Below are positions 1 through 4,958 of a stretch of 6,318 nt of DNA, piece after piece (the first letter of the stretch is position 1; every line of letters starts with the position of its first letter). The translations under genes and the position numbers were made by a program. The notes under the pieces were generated by a model that worked only from the letters and a program-made list of their open reading frames with translations, had not been told where the DNA came from and made no database searches. Source of the DNA: Bacillota bacterium (GTDB taxonomy: Bacteria > Bacillota_I > Bacilli_A > RFN20 > CAG-826); NCBI GenBank assembly GCA_023396795.1, contig JAEWUY010000013.1, positions 1 through 6,318 on the forward strand. Reading direction: 5' to 3'.

Positions 1-626
1 TGCCTACTCTCACCTGTAAATATATATTTCTTAGTTATGCTTCCATTACAGCCTTTATTTAGTGAGAATCCTTTCCTTCCGCCATGAATCATGATGGCCA
101 TATCCACGTCTTTTAATAAGCCCCTACGAATAAATTCTTTCTTGCCTCCATAGAACTTTATAACCCCTTCTTTTTTGAGGTTTTCATAAAATTCTCCAGA
201 TACTAATTCTTCGCATGGAACTGCAAATAGGCGGATTTTGCCACATAATTTGCTTAAAATATCTTGATTATTTAAACCTATGCCCACTCCATATATAGAT
301 GCACATTGGGTGTGATGCCCGCATGCATGAACAGCACCATTCTCTTTATTACATTGAGGATGATCGGGGATATATAAGGCATCTAGTTCTCCAAATACGC
401 CAACACAAGGTCCTTCTCTTCCAGTATCAATATCTACATAAAATCCTGGAATGTTTCCGACCTCATGAACTTGGTATCCGAGTTCTTCAAATTTAGTTTT
501 TAAATAGCGATGAGTATTCCACTCCTTGTATCCAAGTTCAGCATGATTCCAAATCCAATCAAGGACTTCTAAAATATCATCTTTTCGTTTTTCTATTGTG
601 GTAAATAATTCTTCATAAACGTCCAT
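1..626 (-). CDS. M20-family metal-dependent amidohydrolase/peptidase, N-terminal half (partial)
   Basis: An uninterrupted frame runs from the ATG at 624-626 off the left edge, giving 208 complete codons of a protein usually about 400-450 residues long. It begins MDVYEELFTTIEKRKDDI, has W-x-x-A-E-L-G-Y-x-E (26-35), GELDAL (79-84), HACGHH (100-105), CEE (138-140) and IHGG (180-183). By analogy with the M20D hydrolases (AbgB, plant IAA-amino acid hydrolases), C102, H104, E140 and H181 would bind the metal pair and E139 would be the general base. The end (YIFTGESR followed by CA, the start of a probable His codon) looks like the entry into the dimerisation domain (FxGxxxHA). Such enzymes cleave N-acyl or aminoacyl amide bonds. 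Its place as last visible gene suggests it acts on an amide in the imported compound; the substrate is unknown. Confidence 0.9.
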   Translation of the reverse strand, partial: MDVYEELFTTIEKRKDDILEVLDWIWNHAELGYKEWNTHRYLKTKFEELGYQVHEVGNIPGFYVDIDTGREGPCVGVFGELDALYIPDHPQCNKENGAVHACGHHTQCASIYGVGIGLNNQDILSKLCGKIRLFAVPCEELVSGEFYENLKKEGVIKFYGGKKEFIRRGLLKDVDMAIMIHGGRKGFSLNKGCNGSITKKYIFTGESR

Positions 627-627
627 A

Positions 628-1236
628 CTATTCAACCATCACCTTATTTCCAATTAATCCTACATAGGCACCATTTCTAGCTTCTCCGCTATCTTCGTGG
701 CAAATGAGCCATTTGTTGGTGCACCTTAACATGGGCTCTAATTGAGATTCTTTTCTTCCGACATTTGTTCCAAGAGGCAAAACAACAAGCATATTGAATT
801 TGCTATCTCCGCTACTAATAGGGCAGTAATGAAGTGTTGTTGCATATATCTCAATCGCGGTCCTTTTGGGAACTAAAAATAGTTCAACTTTAGATAAATC
901 ATATTTGCCGTCGATAATATCCTTTCTTTCGCCTAGGACCAAAATGAAATCTTCGTTGGCTATATTAATTTCGCTTGATTTATGATATTCCAATGCAGAA
1001 GTAACTTTGTTAAATCCCGCGCAGTAACCAATTTGGATTGGCATACCGCCAAAATAATCTTGCTCAAATTTGAGATAATCAGGAGTATTTTCTAAAGCCT
1101 CATATTTAGCGACATATTTGACCCCTTTTTCGGGATAAGGTATCTTTTCTAATTCTTTTAGAGTTAGCGAAAAATCATCATTGATTATTCTTCCATATTT
1201 CTTAAAGGAGTTGCTAAATATACTTTGAATTAACAT
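628..1236 (-). CDS. DUF4867 family protein, cupin-like, function unknown
   Basis: This 202-residue protein matches from memory the DUF4867 family of Firmicutes, whose members are about 200 residues and share MxIQSIF near the start, GGMPIQIGYC (63-72), ALEYHKSSEINIA (81-93), ATTLHYCPI (132-140), VVLPxGTN (151-158) and NKWLICH (174-180). All of these are present and the length is complete. E83, H85, E89 and H136 are arranged like the two metal-binding motifs of cupins, so a metal-dependent isomerase, epimerase or lyase acting on a small sugar-derived compound is possible. No reaction is established to my knowledge. There is no signal peptide, so it is cytoplasmic. It sits between the MDR gene (1-base overlap) and the amidohydrolase gene (1-base gap), which places it in the same pathway. 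Confidence 0.85.
   Translation of the reverse strand: MLIQSIFSNSFKKYGRIINDDFSLTLKELEKIPYPEKGVKYVAKYEALENTPDYLKFEQDYFGGMPIQIGYCAGFNKVTSALEYHKSSEINIANEDFILVLGERKDIIDGKYDLSKVELFLVPKRTAIEIYATTLHYCPISSGDSKFNMLVVLPLGTNVGRKESQLEPMLRCTNKWLICHEDSGEARNGAYVGLIGNKVMVE
638..645 (-). promoter_or_regulatory. Ribosome binding site of the M20 amidohydrolase gene
   Basis: AAGGTGAT on the minus strand matches the anti-Shine-Dalgarno partner and lies eleven bases before the ATG at 624-626, inside the last codons of the DUF4867 gene. An in-frame TGA lies just upstream of that ATG, so the gene cannot start much earlier; the only other candidate would be a TTG three codons upstream. Confidence 0.6.
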
Positions 1237-2246
1237 TATTTAAGAAGTCTCCAATCAAACAAAACACCAAGAGGAAAATCCTCATCATTAACTAATCTTT
1301 GATATATTTCAAAGCACTCATTAGGTGAGTGTATTTCATTAACAAGTTTTGTGACATTGAAACGCTTGCCTGCAATCATCTTGCATAGGGCATAAACGTC
1401 GTCTTCGTTTGTCCAATTGCCATTTGAAGAATCACATTTTGGTCTTGCACTATTATGAGCACCAATAATGGTAATCCCCGGACAATGAACTTGCTTATAC
1501 CAATCAATATTCACGTCATTAATTCTTGTGCAACCAGATAAAGCAATTCTGCCTTCTTTTGCAACAACAGCAAGAGCGGTTTCTAATGCTCTTCCGCTGC
1601 CTGTAACTTCAACAATCGTATCAACGCCTTTTTCATCAGTAACATCTTTCACTTTTTGAACAAACTCGGCATCGCGTGGATCGAAAGCGTAATCTGCACC
1701 CAATTCAAGAGCAAGTTTTCTTCTTTGCTCGTTAAAATCAACCGCGATTAACGGATAGGCGCCCATATTGCGCGCGGTCATAAGCGCAAACATTCCAAGC
1801 AAACCTAAACCAATGACCATGTTGGATTCGCCTAATTCAAGCCTTGTTTTACGAAGACCACAAATGCCCATTGCACCAATAATTGTTAAGACAGCTTCTT
1901 CATCTTTAATATTATCTTTCACAGGAAAAACGCGACTTTCATCAACAAGTGAATAACTAGCGTGTGTGCCATGATAAACAAGGACTCTATCGCCAGCTTT
2001 GACTTTTTTGACATCGGTGCCAACTTTTTCTACGACACTAATCGCATCATATCCTTCTACCTTTGGCCATTTGCCATAGGCAAAAGTATTTGGCAAATCA
2101 AGGATATTTGCTCTTTCTGTTCCACTAGAAATAATAGTATAAATAGTTCTTGATAAAACTTGATTTGGACCAATTTCATCAGGAAGAGTTTTATCTACTA
2201 ATTTCGCTTCTTTCAATGCTACAAATTGTATTTCTTTAATATTCAT
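1236..2246 (-). CDS. Medium-chain dehydrogenase/reductase lacking the usual zinc ligands
   Basis: This 336-residue protein has the two-domain layout of alcohol dehydrogenase-type MDR enzymes: a GroES-like catalytic domain (about 1-130) and a Rossmann domain with GLGLLG (146-151) and D170 after the second strand, pointing to NAD. The position that usually holds the catalytic zinc Cys reads SSGTE (40-44), the usual GHE motif reads GYD (65-67), and the four-Cys structural zinc lobe is absent. This matches the MDR branch that includes the bacteriochlorophyllide dehydrogenase BchC, whose members carry S/R-G-T-E and GYE/GYD. Such genes are often annotated as zinc-binding dehydrogenases although the ligands are changed. 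The partner SDR and the sugar importer suggest oxidation or reduction of a sugar, polyol or sugar acid. The stop TAA overlaps the next ATG (TAATG), so coupling is likely. Confidence 0.9.
   Translation of the reverse strand: MNIKEIQFVALKEAKLVDKTLPDEIGPNQVLSRTIYTIISSGTERANILDLPNTFAYGKWPKVEGYDAISVVEKVGTDVKKVKAGDRVLVYHGTHASYSLVDESRVFPVKDNIKDEEAVLTIIGAMGICGLRKTRLELGESNMVIGLGLLGMFALMTARNMGAYPLIAVDFNEQRRKLALELGADYAFDPRDAEFVQKVKDVTDEKGVDTIVEVTGSGRALETALAVVAKEGRIALSGCTRINDVNIDWYKQVHCPGITIIGAHNSARPKCDSSNGNWTNEDDVYALCKMIAGKRFNVTKLVNEIHSPNECFEIYQRLVNDEDFPLGVLFDWRLLK
1248..1252 (-). promoter_or_regulatory. Ribosome binding site of the DUF4867 gene
   Basis: The minus strand reads GGAGACTTCTTAAATAATG within the last codons of the MDR gene. 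GGAGA is eleven bases from the ATG at 1234-1236, a slightly long spacing. Together with the TAATG junction it suggests reinitiation by ribosomes finishing the MDR gene. Confidence 0.5.
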
Positions 2247-2991
2247 CGCTCTCTGTTCCTTTTGTGGCTAAACTTCTTCCGCCATCAACGACTAAATTGA
2301 AACCTGTAATAAATCTTGCTTCATCAGAAGCCAAATATAAATAAGCATTGGCCACATCATCAGTGGATGGAGTCATATGTAAATAATTAGTGTGTTCATA
2401 CGAACCCTTGGTAACGTTTTGTGTTGGAATCATTCCTGGACATACACAATTCACGGTGATTCCGTATCTACCAACTTCTTTAGCCATAGATTTACTCATA
2501 GATATAGTTGCACCTTTAGCAGCGGAATATTCAGAATGCTTAACATGTCCATTTAATCCTACTACACTTGATGTATTTATAATACGGCCATAATTATTTT
2601 TAATCATATATGGAGTAACATACTTGCAGAAATAGAATGTTCCATATAAATTCATTTCAATAACCCGCTTAAAAACCGCTTCATCTTGTTCGTAGAAAAG
2701 CGCTCTTTTATTTCTAGCGGATCCGCCAGCAACATTGATAAGGACATCAATTCTTCCAAAGTCGCTAATCACTGCCTCGACAGTTTTTTTAACTTCCTCA
2801 GGTTTAGTAATATCGGTTTTGTAAAAACGGGCTTTACCACCAGTTTGATTAATTGCATTAACAACTTCTAAACCAGCTTCTTCATTTATGTCAATGACGG
2901 CAATAGTATCGCCTTTGCTGGCAAAAAGCTTAGCGGTTGTGCTTCCGATTCCTCCTCCAGCACCTGTGATTAAAACAATCCTATTCATCAT
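2236..2991 (-). CDS. Short-chain dehydrogenase/reductase (classical SDR, NAD-type)
   Basis: This 251-residue protein has the normal length and complete motifs of a classical SDR, a soluble oxidoreductase that interconverts hydroxyl and keto groups. Visible are the TGAGGGIG nucleotide-binding loop (9-16), D34 at the end of the second strand (favouring NAD over NADP), NVAGG (86-90), N114, S142, Y155 and K159 (the Asn-Ser-Tyr-Lys catalytic set, YSAAK), PG at 185-186 and the C-terminal FITGFNLVVDGG. Relatives include 3-oxoacyl-ACP reductases and many sugar, polyol and sugar-acid dehydrogenases. The setting behind a sugar importer and beside a second dehydrogenase argues for the carbohydrate role rather than fatty acid synthesis; this is inference. 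It overlaps the lipoprotein gene by 4 bases and the next gene by 11 bases. Confidence 0.93.
   Translation of the reverse strand: MMNRIVLITGAGGGIGSTTAKLFASKGDTIAVIDINEEAGLEVVNAINQTGGKARFYKTDITKPEEVKKTVEAVISDFGRIDVLINVAGGSARNKRALFYEQDEAVFKRVIEMNLYGTFYFCKYVTPYMIKNNYGRIINTSSVVGLNGHVKHSEYSAAKGATISMSKSMAKEVGRYGITVNCVCPGMIPTQNVTKGSYEHTNYLHMTPSTDDVANAYLYLASDEARFITGFNLVVDGGRSLATKGTESDEY
2256..2262 (-). promoter_or_regulatory. Ribosome binding site of the MDR gene, inside the SDR C-terminus
   Basis: The minus strand reads AAAGGAACAGAGAGCGATG. The AAAGGAA word lies nine bases before the ATG at 2244-2246 and is encoded within the last codons of the SDR gene. It supports the ATG that overlaps the SDR stop region over the start of any shorter form. 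Confidence 0.6.
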
Positions 2992-4946
2992 AAAGTAACA
3001 GTTCCTCCGTTGCTTCCAACTAAGTTTCCTGGATTTTCTTCTGGGCTATTGGTACCACCAATATCATCAACAGCAACATTCTCATTAACCTTAATAGTGC
3101 CGCTGTTGACACAATTGACAAGAGTAAGGGTTTTGCTACCAGCAACACGGCCAATAAGTCCACCAACATTATAAGTTCCAGTAATGTTTCCGTGATTAAC
3201 ACAATTAGTTAAAGTGGAAGATGTATTCATCAATCCAGCAATGCCGCCAACAGAACCAGTTGATTCATTGACTACATTCATATAATTAACAACATCGGTA
3301 ATTGTCGACATAGCATCATTTGCTCCCATAATGCCACCGGAATAATCGCCAGCAACTTGTATTGTTCCTTGGGTATTTCCTTGTTCAATTTCTTCAGGAG
3401 AATAGCCATTATAACAATTTGACATTGTTCCACCAAAGTCGCCAATAATGCCACCAACTCTTTTTACGTTTGTGGTAACAGTAATTGAACCATAGTTATA
3501 GCAGTTGCTAATCGTTGTTTTTCTTGCTGAACCAGCAATTCCACCAATATTTGCACTTCCACTAACACCACCAGCATCGGATGTAATATCAGCTTTATTG
3601 ACACAATGTTCGATTGTACAAGAAGTAACATCGCCAGATGCAATGCCTAAAATGCCACCAATATATTGTGTGGTTGCTCCTAATATATGTCCTTCATTAA
3701 CGCAATCTTTAATTGTGATTGTGTTTTTAATTGAACAACCAATAATACCACCAATAGTTTTTGTTGAAACTCTAATATCGCCTTTGTTGACACAGCCATC
3801 TATGAGAGTCTCTTTACCTTCGTTTTTTCCAACAATACCACCGGCGATACTCGACGAAGATGCAATGTTGCCATAGTTTTCACAATCGATAATTGTTGAT
3901 CCAACTGACTCTGGACGGATATAACCGACAATACCTGCAGCAGTATCTTTGCCACTTACATTAGCATAAATTTTCACATTAGAAATGTCGGTTTTGCCGT
4001 AGAAATCGGCAACAATACCACCTGCAATAGCATACTCGCTGCCAGAGATATTTCCCTTCAAAACTAAGTTTTCAATGCAAGCACCACTAGTAAATGTGAT
4101 AAGACCACTTCTTCCGTGATTATCACCATTTGTTCTAGCGGGTAAATCGACCCAAAGTTCATGATTGTTGCCATCAATGTGGCCAGAAAAAACCGACTTT
4201 GTTGTATTATTAATAAATGTTTCGATTGGATTTTCTTCCGTTCCGATATTTGTAATCATTTTAATATGTTGCCCATCGAATCCATTGGTGCATGCATCGG
4301 CAACAAAAGCCTCCCAGTCTGCTAGATTAGCGATTAAAAATGGCTTTTCTTCTGTACCATAAACAATTTCCGCTTCTTCTCTTTGTGCGCTAATTTCTTC
4401 AGTTTTTAAAACTTCACCGCATGCCGAACAAACATAAACGTTTTCACCTTTTGTGACATAACTAGCGGGTGTCGATAATTCTGTGCTCAAAATCATGTTG
4501 TGTGGAAGTTTTCCAGTAACATGTTTTTCATCTTTATAAGTCACGCCATCAACAACAAAGGAAGCCGTTAAAACTCTATCGCCTTCTTGTTTACAAGTGG
4601 CTTCTGTTATAACTTCAACATCAATGGTTGTTTCAATTTCTTTTTCATGTTCGCATCTTAAACAAATTACATGGGCAATGCATGATTCATCTTCACCCCA
4701 CACAAAATTGGCGTGTGCATAATCATAATTATGGCCCAATGGAGCAATTGTTTCGGTATAGCTCTTCGATCCATCCTCTTTGCAAATAAAAGTTTTAATG
4801 CCTTCTTCTGTACATGTTGGTTCTTTGGTTATTTTTTCAGTGTAAGTACAAGTGGTTGGTTTGCTTTCTTCTTGTGCAGGAGAAGCACATCCACCCATGC
4901 CAACAGCTAACAAGCCAATGACGAATAATAATTTAATCTTTTTCAT
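2988..4946 (-). CDS. Surface lipoprotein with Cys-pair repeats and a GLUG-repeat beta-helix-like array
   Basis: This 652-residue protein is probably exported and lipid-anchored: a basic start (MKKIK), a hydrophobic stretch and a lipobox ending MGGC place the lipidated Cys at 20. Residues about 33-186 hold degenerate repeats with T-C-T-E-E-G and C-x-x-C elements, ending in GHNY- or PHN-like motifs, often seen in Firmicutes surface proteins. Residues 193-268 (GTEEKPFLI, then FSGHIDGNNHEL) are the usual lead-in to GLUG arrays. Residues about 289-618 carry about ten GGI[VIL]G units alternating with [ND]CxNxGxI units. No enzyme motif or C-terminal anchor is visible. It lies between the ATPase gene and a dehydrogenase gene, which is odd for an adhesin-like protein. 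Binding of a glycan or host surface is inference only. It is not a typical solute-binding protein. The TGA stop overlaps the next start codon. Confidence 0.9.
   Translation of the reverse strand: MKKIKLLFVIGLLAVGMGGCASPAQEESKPTTCTYTEKITKEPTCTEEGIKTFICKEDGSKSYTETIAPLGHNYDYAHANFVWGEDESCIAHVICLRCEHEKEIETTIDVEVITEATCKQEGDRVLTASFVVDGVTYKDEKHVTGKLPHNMILSTELSTPASYVTKGENVYVCSACGEVLKTEEISAQREEAEIVYGTEEKPFLIANLADWEAFVADACTNGFDGQHIKMITNIGTEENPIETFINNTTKSVFSGHIDGNNHELWVDLPARTNGDNHGRSGLITFTSGACIENLVLKGNISGSEYAIAGGIVADFYGKTDISNVKIYANVSGKDTAAGIVGYIRPESVGSTIIDCENYGNIASSSSIAGGIVGKNEGKETLIDGCVNKGDIRVSTKTIGGIIGCSIKNTITIKDCVNEGHILGATTQYIGGILGIASGDVTSCTIEHCVNKADITSDAGGVSGSANIGGIAGSARKTTISNCYNYGSITVTTNVKRVGGIIGDFGGTMSNCYNGYSPEEIEQGNTQGTIQVAGDYSGGIMGANDAMSTITDVVNYMNVVNESTGSVGGIAGLMNTSSTLTNCVNHGNITGTYNVGGLIGRVAGSKTLTLVNCVNSGTIKVNENVAVDDIGGTNSPEENPGNLVGSNGGTVTL
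3002..3008 (-). promoter_or_regulatory. Ribosome binding site of the SDR gene, inside the lipoprotein C-terminal codons
   Basis: The minus strand reads GGAGGAACTGTTACTTTATGATG. The GGAGGAA core is part of the codons for the final lipoprotein residues (GGTVTL). It ends ten bases before the first ATG (2989-2991) and thirteen before the second (2986-2988), so the upstream Met is the better start. The lipoprotein stop TGA lies inside ATGATGA, so the two genes are probably translationally coupled. Confidence 0.7.
3093..4082 (-). repeat. GLUG-type repeat array in the lipoprotein
   Basis: Residues about 289-618 form an imperfect tandem array with a period near 30 residues. One signature is [AIVS]GGI[VILAM]G, seen near 309, 338, 369, 399, 430, 468, 498, 537, 567 and 595. 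The alternating signature is [NDGH]C[VYE]NxGxI, with Cys at 355, 385, 415, 448, 482, 511, 582 and 612, and a V552 substitution in one unit. This matches the GLUG family found in bacterial surface proteins, and the Gly/Val/Ile/Asn/Thr composition suits a right-handed beta-helix. At DNA level the copies are too diverged to be long direct repeats, although short related words such as acacaat recur on the plus strand. Confidence 0.85.
4389..4850 (-). repeat. Protein repeats with Cys pairs near the N-terminus of the lipoprotein
   Basis: Residues about 33-186 contain three diverged copies of a unit built as PTCTEEG-(hydroxyl/aromatic)-C-x-x-C/D-G...GHNY. The first copy is C45, C55 and GHNY 71-74. 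The second combines C95-x-x-C98 and C118 (TEATCKQEG) and ends in LPHN 147-150. The third is TPASYVTKGENVYVC followed by C173-x-x-C176-G. The paired Cys suggest small metal-ribbon or disulfide-stabilised modules, probably a stalk that holds the GLUG domain away from the membrane. The repeats are recognisable only at protein level. Confidence 0.65.
4887..4946 (-). other. Lipoprotein signal peptide and lipobox
   Basis: The first 20 codons encode a short basic n-region (K2, K3, K5), a hydrophobic core (LLFVIGLLAV) and a lipobox-like end M-G-G-C, with the predicted lipid-modified Cys20 encoded at 4887-4889. The residues after it (ASPAQEESKPTT) are polar and resemble the flexible linker of Gram-positive lipoproteins. 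Met at -3 is less usual than Leu, but the overall pattern is clear. Confidence 0.85.
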
Positions 4947-4953
4947 AAGAAAA

Positions 4954-4958
4954 CTCCC
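4954..4958 (-). promoter_or_regulatory. Ribosome binding site of the lipoprotein gene
   Basis: In the 12-base gap after the ATPase stop codon the minus strand reads GGGAGTTTTCTTATG. The GGGAG core lies seven bases before the ATG at 4944-4946 and fixes that start, which also gives a textbook lipoprotein signal peptide. The gap leaves no room for a promoter or terminator. Confidence 0.8.

Noticed and set aside
299..496. Plus-strand open frame of 65 codons near the left edge
   Set aside because: It lies opposite the conserved HACGHH and GELDAL region of the M20 amidohydrolase gene, which fully accounts for the sequence.
2985..2990. Possible use of TGA as Trp (Mollicutes-type code)
   Set aside because: The 11 Trp codons checked in four genes are all TGG, no gene has an internal TGA, and TGA ends the lipoprotein exactly at the start of the SDR gene. 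Reading through would add only a few residues.
3020..3202. Minus-strand open frame of 60 codons in another frame of the lipoprotein gene
   Set aside because: It overlaps the C-terminal coding part of the lipoprotein, has a low-complexity Leu/Val/Met composition and is explained by the repeat sequence read out of frame.
3505..3876. Plus-strand open frame of 123 codons opposite the lipoprotein gene
   Set aside because: It is antisense to the GLUG array. Its Pro/Ile-rich repetitive peptide is the mirror of the GGI/NCxN repeat codons, and it resembles no known domain.
3093..4082. CRISPR array or DNA repeat suggested by regularly recurring words
   Set aside because: The recurring words are short, diverged and in phase with a protein repeat of about 30 residues; there are no conserved repeats separated by unique spacers.
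2988..4946. Lipoprotein as the solute-binding protein of the importer
   Set aside because: It has a lipobox but lacks the two-lobe binding-protein fold signature; the mature part consists of Cys-pair repeats and GLUG repeats, and binding proteins of this importer class are normally encoded before the permeases.
4947..4958. Promoter or terminator between the ATPase and lipoprotein genes
   Set aside because: The gap is 12 bases and is filled by the ribosome binding site; no hairpin plus T-run fits here or at the other junctions.
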